Source: Triplophysa rosa
Lineage: Eukaryota > Chordata > Actinopteri > Cypriniformes > Nemacheilidae
DNA length: 64,000 nucleotides
Assembly: GCF_024868665.1 (NCBI RefSeq)
Contig: NC_079913.1
Span: forward strand, 10,862,299-10,926,298
Reading direction: 5' to 3'
Positions 12,626 through 43,216 of the stretch are shown piece after piece; position 1 is the stretch's first letter, and the number at the start of each line of letters is the position of its first letter. The notes below the pieces were generated by a model, which was not told the DNA's origin, made no database searches, and worked only from the letters and a program-made list of their open reading frames with translations. The translations under genes and the position numbers were made by a program.

Positions 12626-14356
12626 AAATGACGCAAACATGCATCATACAATACTGTCAAATACCACTTTAAACATTATCCAAGTATGGATCCAAACCAA
12701 GATCTTGCTATAGTATTTTGTCTCATTTTACAGGCCAAAAGCTTTTTCACTTTAGGAATTATGCTATTAGCTAAAAAGCAATTATCTAAAGTCAAACAAG
12801 TATGTTTGTTATATTTAACATATGCCTCTGTCACAGAAGACACAGCATGTTCAGTCCAGGCTTTAATTCACACAGTCCCAGACAAATGTTTGTCTTCAAC
12901 CCAAATTTATCCTGCGTCAGTCATGCATGAAAGCACAGCATGCATTTACACACGAGGTCACGTTGTGGTGAACAAATAGGCTAATAGACGGCGGTTGCCA
13001 AGTTATTTTTATATTATGGGAGGGACATACAGTGAAGTTGAGGCACGTGTTTAGGCTTACGTTAGGTCACAATGAGCATTGTATTGAATAAGAAATTGGA
13101 CACACCCATGGGTGCAACATAACTCATGTAGACAAATTTTGAAGGTACATAAAAAGAATTCAAGTGATTTTTATTCTAAAAGCAAATTTTGTAAGCATTT
13201 AAGGCTGAGTCACACCAAGGACGACAACAATTATGACGTTTTAATATATTTCTAAATTTAAGCGTGACTCACGCCACAACTATAACATTAAAAGACAAGA
13301 AGAATATTGTTGGGATCACTTTGACAGCACTTTTCCTGCTGATGAACAATTAAACATTGCCAGCCAATCAGAACGAGGTTATTCGTGTGGTTGCTAATTT
13401 AATTATCATCGTTTTTTATAGAAAGTAATTACAACCTCGGATTAAAAAAAGACTATAAACTAGGAATTGGAGACAGGAAACTAAAGATAAAGATATGCAG
13501 TCCAAAGATATGCAGTGGATGTTGAATCTACATTTCATAAAGTGATCTTTTCATGTAGTATGCAGTGGAAGACAATGTCTGTGATATTCATCCATTTAGA
13601 CATCTTTCTGCTCTCCATTATGGCCTCCGGAGAGTCTAGGTCAAACCCAATGACTGCAGAATGCGACTGCATGTTGAACTAAACAAGAGATAATGCTTAT
13701 AATAATCCATGGTGTTTATGTGTGGGATGCAGAACTAAGGTGATCGCTGTGTATTTAGACTGTGTTGATTATACATTTTCAAGATGCCTACTTGAGCTTT
13801 CATAGAGCTCAAACCAGCCATCCCACAAAGACACAGGCCTGTAAATTCAATCTTCAGTCATTTTTATGACTTACCTCGTCGCTCGAGGGAGCGTCTACAA
13901 ATCTCTCGATGTTGGTAAAAGAGAGCGAATTGATCTTGCTGCACTTTCGCTGATGCGTTTTCATTCAGTTACTGGCTGTCTAAATAAATTGCAATTAATT
14001 AATGAATTCAAAGTTGTTGGGTGTGTAAGCAACTTTGAAATGTGTTAATATATAGTGTGCAGACATTTTGCCACCCAGCGTTGTGTCTGAGCAAGTTTAA
14101 GTGTATGTGTTTCGCTGTTTCAAAACAGTGCTTTGCCATCTAATTCTTATATACTGTAGGTTATCTTTCAAGGGAGCATCCTTACTGAAATGGAACATTT
14201 TTAATTTATTTTGAAATAATATTTAATTAAATGAAAGTTTAATATTCCTATAGACCTTTACAACATCTTAAACAGATTATTTCAGATATCTGGGATTGCT
14301 ATAGCATTGTGATATTTACAACATTTCTTTTTTTGCATCTTAAAAGGTAACGTTTA

Positions 14357-14585
14357 AAGTCCCTGTGAACCGGAAGTTGCTACCGTTTTTACTTCCATGT
14401 TTTGTTGCATTTCCGAGTAAAATGGAATTTTGAATGAGAAAAATAGTGGCCGTGGCTTTCGTGTTTCTCTGCGATTTGATTGGATGTATAAAAACAGCAG
14501 TTGCGTTTTAAAATGGAATTGGCAGCAGACTGACAGTTAAAGGGGAGGAGTTAATGGATGCTCTGCCCAAACCGTCTATCATACG
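14357..14585 (+). repeat. Interspersed repeat, inverted partner of 720-957
   Basis: Starts AAGTCCCTGTGAACCGGAAG and contains GCGATTTGATTGGATGTAT and GCAGACTGACAGTTAAAGG, each also present in the opposite orientation at 720-957. No coding capacity is visible and no clear terminal repeats were found. Confidence 0.7.
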
Positions 14586-15274
14586 TCGTTTAAGATGGAT
14601 AGTCATTACAGGACGGAAGTGCATCTTCAGATTTTAACTGAAGTTTATGAGGGCACGATTGTAGACCGGAGTCTGGTGTAGACACGGTGTTACTGCAAAA
14701 CAATTTATGTTAAAATAACCTTTAAGGAATGTTAGCAAACGTTCTGATGAAGTTTGTAACATCCTTCTTGTCTGTGCCTATGATGCTTTAAAATTCAGTC
14801 TACATAGGAAGTGCACATAGTTTCTGAACATAGCCTCTGACAGACATTCTGCATCACCATGTTCACAATAAAGTAGTGCTGCCTCCCTATTTCTTCTGTT
14901 CTTTCCCTTTCATTCTTTTCAACCGTTCACCTCCCTTTTTACTTTGGGAAAAACAACAAGCCGTCCTTCTCAGGACAAAACACAAACCCTGAGGCGCTGC
15001 TCTATTCCTGCTCCAACAATAAATTAGGCAACAAACAACAGCAGCTTAGCAAAAGACAGACAGGAGGTCTTTCAACCTTGCATTATCTTCCCCTCTCTCC
15101 ATCCATCTTGTCTCCTTTCCTTATCGTCCTTGTGCTTTTTCTTCTCCTATTGGCTGGCATGTAAAGACATTATCAGGCAAATGCCAAGTCAAACGATGTT
15201 AAGGGCAGACGAGCGTGAGAATGCACTTTTATTCCATCCTTCAGCGCTAGCTCGCATACAAATGAAAGGATGGA

Positions 15275-15694
15275 TACACTGTAAAACTTTGCTGTAATTT
15301 CGCAGCAGGTTTGCCAGTAATTTACTGTAAATTTCATCTACAATTTTGTTTTAAGCGTAAACTTACCTAGATTATATATTTTTCTTTCATAAAACAAGAC
15401 TTTATATCTTGGGTCAACTACTGTTTTGTAACTGTATCGTAATTTAAGAAGTTTTAAATATTTTTACAGAAAACAAGAGAAAAATGCTAAGGAAGAATTT
15501 CATTTTTTGCAGGTGTTGATGTGCTAATGCCAGTCTCTTCTTGCTCATTTTAAATCTCAAAAGTCAAAGTGTTTTAATTGTGATTAAAGTAATTGAAAAC
15601 AGTACTAATTGGAAAGTATACTAAGTAGTAATTAAATCTACAGTAAATTACTGGCAAACCTGCTGCAAAAACTACAGCAAAGTTTTACAGTGTA
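15275..15694. mobile_element. TA-flanked MITE (Tc1/mariner-like ends)
   Basis: The inner element (15277-15692) has inverted ends of about 50 bp: CACTGTAAAACTTTGCTGTA at the left and its reverse complement TACAGCAAAGTTTTACAGTG at the right, continuing with GCAGCAGGTTTGCCAGTAAT on both sides. It is bounded by TA on each side, as for Tc1/mariner insertions. The interior is AT-rich with no transposase frame. Confidence 0.82.
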
Positions 15695-15695
15695 C

Positions 15696-16026
15696 TTAAA
15701 GGGACAGTTCACTCAAAAATGTACATTCTCAATCATCATTTATCATCAAAAACCATTTACTTAACCTAATTTCATTCCAGACCTGTATGACTTCCTTTCT
15801 TCTGCAAAACAGAAACGATATTTTGAAGAATGTTGGTAACCAAACAACATTGACCCCTATTGGGGTCAATAGATTTAGATAGATTTTTTAGATCTATCTA
15901 TCTAAATCTATTGACTTCCATAATAGGGACAAAACCATTTCTCAAAATATCTTTGTCATAAAGTCATAAGGCTTGAAATGACACATGATGAAAGAATTTT
16001 AATTTGGGGGTGAACTATCCCTATAA
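15696..16026. mobile_element. Full-length cyprinid palindromic MITE
   Basis: The left end is TTAAAGGGACAGTTCACTC and the right end GGGTGAACTATCCCTATAA, an inverted pair. The centre has a second perfect hairpin built from TAGATAGATTTTTTAGATC and TATCTAAATCTATTGAC. It begins only a few bases after the right end of the TA-flanked element at 15277-15692. Confidence 0.82.
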
Positions 16027-16639
16027 AGGAATACTGCAATTCCTTCTATTGTGTAATCCTTTAAAATGACTTCAGGGGCAGTAAATGATGACAGAATCTT
16101 CACCTATCCCATCACACCCAAGAACAACCTGAATATTTCAGCACCCACACGTGTTACTGACAGCTCCTAATCCGTGATGCAAAGCTTCATCAATAAGTCG
16201 TTGCCCGAGATAACAGGATAGCATGAAAAATAGATTTACAAAAGGAACAGGGAAGACGAACGGGGTATCAAAGTGTATCCTTCCGTATCTACCACATGGA
16301 AACATGCGCTCTCACACAGATTTCTTCTGTAAGGGGTTTATTTATAGCGTTTATCTACAAACACATCTCAGATATGACAGCATTAGCATTCCGAGCACTT
16401 TCACTGACCCAGATGCAGCACACGAGTGTGCGCTGCCAGCAAAATCAAAGCCTTCGCGATGCAACCGCAGTGTTATCTATTAGGAAAGAAGCGGCAGAGC
16501 CGTGCACAGTACAGAAGTATACGCCCTACACAATCTGTTCTGGCACATCTGTTACTTAAAAATGTGAGAGGAAGTGTTAAAATGAGAGAAATTGTTTCAT
16601 AAGTTGGTTGAGGTGAGGACAGCTCATTATCAGAGCTTA

Positions 16640-16646
16640 ACTTTGT

Positions 16647-16716
<70 letters not shown>

Positions 16717-16720
16717 AGTA
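16640..16720. repeat. (GT)n microsatellite, interrupted
   Basis: A compound GT run with GGGTGTGTGCGT interruptions. It creates a spurious His-Thr reading frame on the minus strand. Confidence 0.95.
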
Positions 16721-17289
16721 CTGCAGGTCCTGAAAGAGTACGTGAAATGAGGGAAAATGCTGATTGTTTTCTATTATTTATAAGCATTTTCCACAGTGTG
16801 TGTGTTTGCGTCTATGATTAATATGGTCAGTTTTAGCTTAGGGTAGCACGCTCAGCATCTTTCCCTACAGTCATGTCCCATAGTGACGTAACTTCTGCAC
16901 CAAACAGTAAAAAAGTAAAAGTAACTCGATTTTTAGATTCGCTGAAATGTGACCGATGTTGGCAAAACGTGCTGACGTTTGCCTCTGTACGCTACCCCAA
17001 TATTCCATCCCTAGATCTCTCTGATTAAATCACTAGAAATGGCTGGGACCCCCACAAAAAAAGATTTATGAAACATTAGTAGACCCCCTTTCTGCCACGC
17101 CCTCCTATCGTTGGTTAACAGTGAACTGTAATACAGTAATAACTGTAATATAAAACATAATTTGATTAAAATTAGATATTAACACTTATGTATTAAGATT
17201 ATTTATTTTCTTCCGTCAGTATTTTTTTATTGACATATGCCCAACACAGAAACTTCGCATCAATGATAATTCCACCAAGCTTATGTTGT

Positions 17290-17530
17290 TCATGGCCACT
17301 TACACCCTTAAAATATTAACACATTGTTTGTGTTATGCTATTTACCACACTATATGTTACTTCAACACATTTTCCGCTGATTTTGCGTTGAAATAAATGA
17401 AAGGGACAACACAAATTGTGCTAAAAAGAAACTCAAAATGCGTTGTCCCAGAAATAACACATTTTTTTGTGTATTTGTGTGTTGTCCTTAACTTAACCCA
17501 AAATGTGATTTAACACACAACCATTTTTAA
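17290..17530. repeat. AACACA-rich palindromic repeat
   Basis: Contains repeated AACACATT and TGTGTTA motifs in both orientations, with GGGACAACACAAATTGTGC near the centre and TGTGTGTTGTCC to the right. This suggests a decayed palindromic MITE. Ends are not sharply defined. Confidence 0.45.
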
Positions 17531-18178
17531 AGTAGATAGTCTTTCCAACATCGTTCCATGACGTGAAGGAGGCAGCATAGTCTTTTGTCTTGTAACTGAT
17601 GTGAACCCCTAGTGACATCATAAACGACTGCTCTTAATTGATTGCATTTTCTGAACATTATCAGTGCATCAACACTGACATCCACAATATTCAATGCCAA
17701 ATTATTGTATGTCTTTCAGGGCCTTGACTAGGTCTTGTCTGCTACTGATAAATCTTCAGTCCATTGGGATGATGGAAGTGCCCACAGTTGCTGATATGAG
17801 ATCAGATTCAGCTAGAGTACAAAGTGGTAGAGGGGTCATAAAACTCATGGGCTGTGACAGACTGTAGCTAGATATAGCTGTGTTATGGGCATTTGTGTCC
17901 CTGAAAGACCAGTAAGGATGTAGTTCGTGTCTTCGGTTCAATATTAATTTCTTGTAATCAAATTTGCAGAGGCAAGTATTGTATAAGCAAGGCTATATCC
18001 AATATATGTGAATATAACTTGTCCAGAATTACCTCTCTTATTCACAGCATGAAGTGCCATGACTGCACTTTTGCACATGTACATGTTAATCTTACAGAAT
18101 GACGTTGCGCTGTTAATTAAACTTCTATATTGCTTTTTGCTGAGATCTCACATGGTCTGCACTCTCTGTCTTTTACAG

Positions 18179-18409
18179 GTACATGTCTTGTGCTAGGCTG
18201 TATGATATATCCTGACGGCTGGGATGCTGATGAGGTAAAGCGCATGTGTGGAGAAGAAACGGATAAATACACCATTGGAGCTTGCTCAGTGCGCTGGGCG
18301 TACATCCTGGCCATTATGGGAATCATGGACGCGTTCATTCTGTCCTTCCTGGCCTTCGTGTTGGGAAACAGGCAGGATGGACTTATGTCCGAGGAGCTGC
18401 TCGGAGACA
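18179..18409 (+). CDS. lhfpl3: lhfpl3 penultimate coding exon
   Basis: This exon encodes the C-terminal part of an LHFP-family four-pass membrane protein. It reads [20 protein letters not shown], then an extracellular loop with [17 protein letters not shown], a hydrophobic last membrane segment starting [10 protein letters not shown], and [19 protein letters not shown]. As I recall, human LHFPL3 is near-identical here; LHFPL4 differs in the loop. The acceptor is TCTTTTACAG before 18179 and the donor is GTAAGA after 18409. Both splice phases are 1 (G at the left completes GT; A is left over at the right). Earlier exons are outside the window. Family members act as auxiliary subunits of receptors and channels (LHFPL4 with GABA-A receptors, LHFPL5 in hair-cell transduction). 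The role of LHFPL3 itself is poorly known. Confidence 0.93.
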
Positions 18410-19399
18410 GTAAGATTAAAATCATTTTGTTTGGGGTTGTTCCATGTCTTTTTTACCATGGGAGAATTGTGTTTGGAGTTATTGAATATAAATATTACTG
18501 ATATAATAATAATATTCAGTATAAATTATTGGGAAAAAATGAATGTAAAGTGGTTAAAAATCACAATTGAATAATGCTGGGAGGCTTACAGACCCAATGA
18601 AATGGTATGATGAACAGTTTTTCTTTCCATGTTGGCATATTTCTCGTTGGAAATATAATATAATCACTAATAATCACTAATACAATATTATAAGAAAACT
18701 AATGTTAGTAAATATTAAGTAAATTAAATTTAAATGACTTTTTTAAATCTTAAAAGATAAAACATTAGCTATTGTGTTAAAGAATGAAGCAGAATTATCA
18801 TATTTTGTTTTCAGTTTTATTGTAGCTTGATTCATATTTAAAAGGAGCTTTAATTTTTATATTTTTCACAGTCATTTTTATTGAATTTTTATTGAGTAAT
18901 TTTTAGTGAATTTGTTATTTGCATTTGTCATTATATATTTTATTTGTTTATTGTACATGTTGCGAACTTGTCATATTGGTTCATTTTAATTTCAGATTTA
19001 GTTTAGTATTTATCTTTAGTTCTTAACGTTTTGTGCCTCAGCTTAATCTTATTTCAGTGTCTACTTTTTGTTTAGTTTAAGACTTTTAAATAATAATTAG
19101 GCCAACATGTTATTTGATTTCAATTAACCAAAATGTTTTAATAGTTTTAGTTTTGGTTTTAGTAAAATATAATAACATTTGAATGAAAAACTAGAGATGC
19201 TATCTCTGGATACTTTGGCAGCATTTCACATCCACACAAATTATATGATTTATAATTCACAAAATGCTCATTTACATAAATGAAAATGAACAATTACAAA
19301 CCGCATTCTCAATTTCTCCCCAAAAACGTTCTTATACATCGGTTGTCAGCGTGCAGCTGTTGTGCCATTCGGTCCAATTCATTTATTACCAAAACAGAC

Positions 19400-19690
19400 A
19401 CAGCCAGCCAGAGACAGCCAGATGAAGCGAGGACAGATTAGCTAAAAAAAAACTATAACAGACCGATGGTCATTAATGACAAAATCAGATGACAGGCCAG
19501 AGAAAATGAATTGGAGCAAAAGAGAGCGAGAGAGTGGTCTGGGGTTAATTGAAGCTTGGGGCTGGAGGCCCAGCCATGAATTACTAATGATGTTTACACA
19601 GCTTGCTGTCAGCCCGTCCATATTCATCAACATGCACAACATTATATGAAACACATGCTGTGCTGTGCTGAACAGCACACCTAGAACTAA
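19400..19690. promoter_or_regulatory. Candidate conserved noncoding element
   Basis: This stretch is non-repetitive and dense in homeodomain-type cores: GGTCATTAATGACAAAATC, GGGTTAATTGAAG, GAATTACTAATGA. It also contains AGCCATGAATTACTAATG and balanced base composition unlike the AT-rich surroundings. Such density in an intron of a neural gene is typical of vertebrate enhancers, but conservation was not tested. Confidence 0.35.
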
Positions 19691-20317
19691 ACACTAGTCA
19701 TGGACATGGACTATTTTTAAAGAAGGGCTTTGCATAACTAAGTGTACTGAAGGAGAATTCCCTCTTCTTACCTCCTTTTTTGTTATATAATGACTATGCA
19801 GGGTCAATTATATACGTTTTGTATAGAACAGATGAGTAGTACATTGCAGATGGTGATTAAGGATGTTTCCATGATGATGAATGAGCAATTCTCCTTAATC
19901 ATTCTGCAGAAACAGAATTTGTAATAGAGTATTTTGTAATGGTACATGATGGTGTTACTGCCATCTAGCGGCCGGCAATAGTCATGCCCAACAGAATCAA
20001 ACTAAATGACTATTTTATGCACATTTACTAACAGTGACAGCTGTCAGTGGTGGATGATGTAATTTCTGGAAATTACTGAACGGGTTTAAGCAGAGATTTT
20101 GCAGTTCCTACCGTACTTTTAATGGACTCCTCTGCTTTTTTCCCCTCACAGAAACCGGAAATGCATAGATGGCAAATGCACACAGATGAGTGAGTATGCA
20201 GCAATATGCTTGATTTTAAAAAGAAACGTGGACTAGAATTGACTCTAAAAGTAACGCAATTTGACCACTTTAGGCCAAAAAATAAAACACATCTTTTAAG
20301 TTGATTGTTATCATAAG

Positions 20318-20470
20318 TATGCGCGTCCGCCTTCATGCGTGGCTGCGCAGTCCGATTAGTAAATACCGCGAGAGTACAGCGAGAGCACTGCTCGTTCTCG
20401 CGGTATTTTGATGTAATTTGCTGTTCGGTCTGCGCTGCGCCTCTGGCCGCTTGAATTCAAACACATCTAA
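20318..20470 (-). repeat. Degraded relative of the 6372-6745 MITE
   Basis: Contains ATACCGCGAGAG and CTCGTTCTCGCGGTATTTTG as an inverted pair, and TGCGCAGTCCG, matching the central arms (ACCGCGA, CTCTCGCGGTACTTTAATG, CTGCGCAGCCC) of the palindromic hAT-type MITE near the left of the window. The outer ends are missing. Confidence 0.5.
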
Positions 20471-20790
20471 TGTCTTTTTTGTCAACAAAGGTTAAATGTA
20501 ATGTATGAGCCAGTTTTGCAACAAGTTTACCGTAGATTTAACTGGAGAAAAGGTGAATGTATAATATAAAACCATATTTAAAGCAGACCAGTACAAAGGC
20601 TGGAGCATAAGTTTAAACGCAGGAAAGACCATTATTAATGTTAATTATTTACATAAGTGCTAATATTGTTTGGTCCTTTATAAATTGCAATTTTCCACAT
20701 TTTTCATAATTGTTGAACAAATAAATGAAAAATGTCATTAAACCCATACTGTGAATTAACAATAAAAATCTTCCTATTGTTTGTTTTCAG

Positions 20791-20822
20791 GTGTTTTTGC
20801 ATCGTTGAAAGAATATCATTAA
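20791..20822 (+). CDS. lhfpl3: lhfpl3 terminal coding exon (short tail)
   Basis: After a strong acceptor (TTGTTTGTTTTCAG) the A carried from the previous exon plus GT gives Ser, followed by VFASLKEYH and TAA at 20820-20822. Human LHFPL3 ends with a nine-residue tail (VLLSQYSLE as I recall) after the same position. The length agrees and V and S align, though overall identity is low. An earlier acceptor before 20152 is an alternative, so this exon is probable rather than certain. Confidence 0.6.
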
Positions 20823-22050
20823 GTGAAGTCACAATCCAGCTTTACCCATCATCCCGAGGGCAAGAAGCCTGACTGCTACAGTTTGGAAAAGTTTGAGCAA
20901 ATGATGGAGCGATTGGAATCCGGAACACTCACTGCTTTTCTGTACATATACCTACTTTTCACTTTACTCCTTGGAAATGCTTTTCAACAAATCCCTAGTT
21001 TGGTTTACCGTGTTCTGTGCCACTTATACAGTATGATAGGGCAGCTAATGCACCACTTAGAAACACAATTTTGACTCGGAAAAAATGCACCCGTCTTTAA
21101 TTTACCTTGTGTCACCATCTTCTGGCTTAATTTACAATAATATAAATATTTTGGGATTCATGACTTACTGTAAACAATTCTAGGGTTTTGCAATTAAAGC
21201 CACGTATACTTATGTAGAGGGGAACGTCAACAGGTTTGATTTGTGGGATGTAGATTTGGGCACAGAGCAGCACTACAGAGACATTAACGTATTTCTCTCT
21301 TGGCTACCCTGGACAAGTCAAATCGACAACATATCTGTCACAAGAAAAGACACTTTAACACAGAGAGCCCATTTAAACGCAAGTGATCGTTCTATTGAGT
21401 TTACATGGTCATCCATTCTACCCCCACACTCTCCGATATTCTTTAAACAGGGTTATGTAAAGAGGTGAGATCATTGTTAATATATTTTTAAATAAAATTA
21501 CGTGTCAAAATTAGGGGCGGACCTCTCTGCCGTTAGTTATCGTGCACAAGCCAAGTATTTACAAAAAATAGGGGAGTGTTTTAAGTATTATGTATCGAGT
21601 GTACACGTTGAATTTCTGTATGTCTCTACTTCGATATTTCCTTCTTTGCAGTGTTGGTGCTGTATAGTTATGTGTGCCATATTTATGATGTTCTCAGCTG
21701 GTACCGTTTTGTACTCTTGGTATAGTCATTCTGTCCCACTAGGATAATGAACAGCATAGAATCGCCAATCTAAAAGAAAACATCTCCATCTTTTGGGTCA
21801 GGTGGAAACAGTTAAAAAACACCCAAAGGAAATGACCTCACTGTGTACCTGGTGCTGCCACTCCCACAATCCTGGGCTGCTGAAGAGTTTGGACGATCCT
21901 GAGAGTTCTGAAGGGGAAAAAAGGTTTTGCTTTATTTATTGGGTATGTCTTGTCAGCTGATGTTGTATAGGAAATGATGTAAATACACCATAATAATGTA
22001 TTAGTTAAAAAGGCAATTCACAAATTCATGAATAAAGATTTTACCTTGAC
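20823..22050 (+). other. lhfpl3: lhfpl3 3' untranslated region (candidate)
   Basis: Follows the stop codon without any further gene. Possible poly(A) signals AATAAA occur at about 21490 and 22031. The short open frames inside (20823-21074, 21241-21468) show no family similarity. The true end is not determinable from sequence alone. Confidence 0.4.
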
Positions 22051-22513
22051 CAACTGAAAGCAAGAACGTTTCTAACGGTTTATTTTGGAGCATTATTGTA
22101 AACAAGTATTACCTTTTTTTTTCTCCTCCGCTATTTTTTACTGTCAATCTTCAACATGACCACAAACAAAAGTATAAACAAAATGTTACTGACAGACAGT
22201 AATGACCAAATGTATTATGTGGCATAACACATTTTCAATGATCTCTTCATTGTGACTGGTCAGGTTTACATTTCAGTGTTTCATTTATCCTGTTTTCAAT
22301 TTTGATTGGTTGTAGAACCTTCTGGAGTCATTCTGATTGGTCATACAATCTCCTATTTATTCCAACTGATCATTAGCAGGATCAGGAATACTCTGCTTTC
22401 TTTTTTGCAGCATTTAAATGTTTAGTAAATATTTGCAGAACATGTTTGAAAATCATAATTTACTCGCCCAGATGTATGATTTTCTTCGGTCAAACGCAAA
22501 CATTTCTTTTATC

Positions 22514-22590
22514 AGAATCAGAATCAGAAGAGCTTTATTGCAAAGTGTGCTTGCACACACAAGGAATTTTCTTTGGTGTTATACATTCAT
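22514..22590. repeat. LINE-tail-like repeat fragment
   Basis: Contains ATCAGAATCAGAATCAGAAG followed by AGCTTTATTGCAAAGTGTGC and CACAAGGAATTTTCTTTGGT, a dispersed teleost 3'-tail repeat. Only a short piece is present. Confidence 0.5.
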
Positions 22591-22618
22591 CACTTTATGT
22601 CCATGTATACGTCCCACC

Positions 22619-22877
22619 TTAAAGGACTAGTTTACCCAAAAACATTATTTCTGTCATCATTTTCTCACCCTCAAGTTGTTCCAAACCTGCATAAATTTCT
22701 CTGTGTAACAGCAAAGACATTTTAAAGAATGTGTGAAACTAAACAGTTCTGAGGCACCATTGACTACCATAATATTTTTTCCAACTATATTAGTCAATAG
22801 TGCCTCAGAAAATTTATGCAGGCTTGGAACTACGAAAGGGTGAAAGAATTTTCATTTTTGGGTGAACTATTTCTTTA
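22619..22877. mobile_element. Full-length cyprinid palindromic MITE
   Basis: Left end TTAAAGGACTAGTTTACCC, right end GGGTGAACTATTTCTTTAA. The arms pair across GAGGCACCATTGACTACCAT and its partial complement TATTAGTCAATAGTGCCTC. Confidence 0.82.
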
Positions 22878-22880
22878 AAA

Positions 22881-23106
22881 CACCCGGCAATGCAACCGAC
22901 AATTCTGAGGCACCATTGACTACCATAGTAGTTATTGCATTCAGTTCAGGGGCACGTTTGTCAACCATTTGAATTTTTCCTACTATGGTAGTCTTCCAAA
23001 TATCTTTCTTTGTGTTCAACCAAACAAAGGCATGTATACAGGTTTGGACCAACTAGAGGGTGAGTAATTCATGACAGAATTTTCATTTTTGGGTGAACTA
23101 TCCCTA
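22881..23106. repeat. Second, partial palindromic MITE copy
   Basis: Begins near GAGGCACCATTGACTACCAT and ends TTTTGGGTGAACTATCCCT. It lies directly after the full copy and lacks the outer left arm. The inner hairpin CTACCATAGTAG...CTACTATGGTAG is retained. Confidence 0.7.
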
Positions 23107-23430
23107 CCAAATGAAAGCCACCAAATTCAGAAAGTCCTGGTCATAAAAAATCATCAATTAGGTAACAATGACATCATATAATCACAACAAAAGTGTTTAA
23201 TCAATGACTTTGGATACTGACTGGATTTATAGGATTCATTTCATGGTACTTGAACAGAAGCCTTAAGAAGATCTTGGTAACAGCAGGCTGGTGCTCAAGG
23301 CTTCAATGCAGCATCTCTTCACCTTCACAGTTAAAGAAAACTCCATTAACAACAAATAAACATCAAACGCATTCACATCAACACCCACTTCCCTCCCCAG
23401 TAAAACACACAAGACGCTTCGATTGGTATA
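23107..23430. other. Short spacer between lhfpl3 and kmt2e
   Basis: Nothing recognised. The two flanking genes converge on this region. Confidence 0.5.
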
Positions 23431-24597
23431 AAACTGTCATTACAGTGATTTATTATAATGAACCATGAAAATAGCCAACCAGTGCTGTGTCTGTGAACCT
23501 CTGTCCTTCACACACACATACACTCACACACAAACAGTAAAAAAAATAAACAAACCAGAGAGGAAGAAATAAAAATAGTGCTACAGTCACAGAAACATTC
23601 AGCTTTTTTGCCAATAGCGCTTGTATTTACAACCATATTCCAAAATGGGGATGGGAGCGATTATACAAGCATAGAAAAGAAAAGAAGCCAATATGTACAA
23701 CTGTTTCTGGAGAAAGCTGGAGTAACCACCTATACATTAAATTACACTTTCTACAAATAACCATTGATATTCAAAAATAAACCGCTTACCCCCTACAGGA
23801 AGGACCTTTCTCTCTTTCTTTAAAGCTGCCTCAGAGAACAGCACGCATCTGTCTGCGTCGTATTTACCTTCCGCCTCTGGCGTGGCTCGACTACACATGC
23901 GCAGACGCAGACTGCACAAGCACACACTCTCCGCTCAAAGACAGACATTCATGCACACAGACTTGCTCACTCGCGCAAGTGCAGTCTCCTGGGGCAGTGA
24001 AGCGGCCTATCGGAAAGGTCTTCTCTGAATTTCTGCAGCGGTGCACAGGTATTTTCGTTACATGGAGGAATAAAAAAAATAATAATTCTGTATTTTTTCT
24101 CTATACAAAACCTTTTTGCTATATAATGAGCCACTAGATAAAACAAATAACTGATGAGTGAATAAACAGTGACAGGAAAAGAAGGGAAACGTGAGGATAA
24201 GATTGGAATGTCCCATTGCACTGCACTGCACTGGGAGGATAGACAGGGAACCGACAGGAAGAGATAGGAAAGCAGATTAAAATGAATAAAAACATTAAAA
24301 ATAAATCGAGACATCTGGAAAAGACAGGAAGGCAGTACGAAGATATCGGAACGAGGGCATTGTGGGTAAGTGATGAGCACCAGGGTTCATTAACCATCAT
24401 CTTTTACACAGTCTAGTTGAACAGTTTCTTATTTATTTCTTTTAAAATGTCCCCCTTTCCCCACCGTTTTCCGTTAGCCTTTGTGAAAAGGTACATAGAA
24501 AATATTTACAGTGGTGCCGTGTTGCCTATGTTACACAGTGCGGCTCCGCCCCATCTCTGGATGAGTTCGTCTGGAGGCGGGGTCTAAGAAGGTGTGG
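23430..24597 (-). other. kmt2e: kmt2e 3' untranslated region (candidate)
   Basis: Sequence 3' of the kmt2e stop. A minus-strand AATAAA at 23449-23454 is followed by a GT-rich stretch (CTTGTGTGTTTT) and is the preferred end; another AATAAA lies at 24432-24437. A Pumilio-type site TGTAAATA lies at 24503-24510, about 90 bases after the stop codon. The end point is inferred. Confidence 0.5.

Positions 24598-43216
<18,619 letters not shown>

Larger units (their letters stand above)
1..18178. other. Gene-free stretch, probably lhfpl3 intron
   Basis: I see no exon with family similarity and flanking splice sites on either strand. The upstream exons of lhfpl3 (N-terminal membrane segments) are not recognisable here, so this is most simply the long intron before the exon at 18179. 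In human LHFPL3 the introns are very large. The open frames present are short and often fall in repeats, for example His-Thr frames from (GT)n. Contents are transposon fragments and microsatellites listed separately. The parts without an obvious repeat, such as 3300-4200 and 10700-11250, show nothing I can name. Confidence 0.6.
18410..20790 (+). other. lhfpl3: lhfpl3 last intron
   Basis: AT-rich intron sequence. It holds a probable conserved noncoding element (about 19400-19690), a fragment related to the MITE at 6372-6745 (about 20318-20470), and an alternative acceptor TTTTTTCCCCTCACAG just before 20152. Splicing to that acceptor would end the protein after six codons (reading KTGNA then stop). 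Otherwise nothing is recognised. Confidence 0.6.

Noticed and set aside
16473..16787. His-Thr repeat protein on the minus strand
   Set aside because: Translation of the (GT)n microsatellite.
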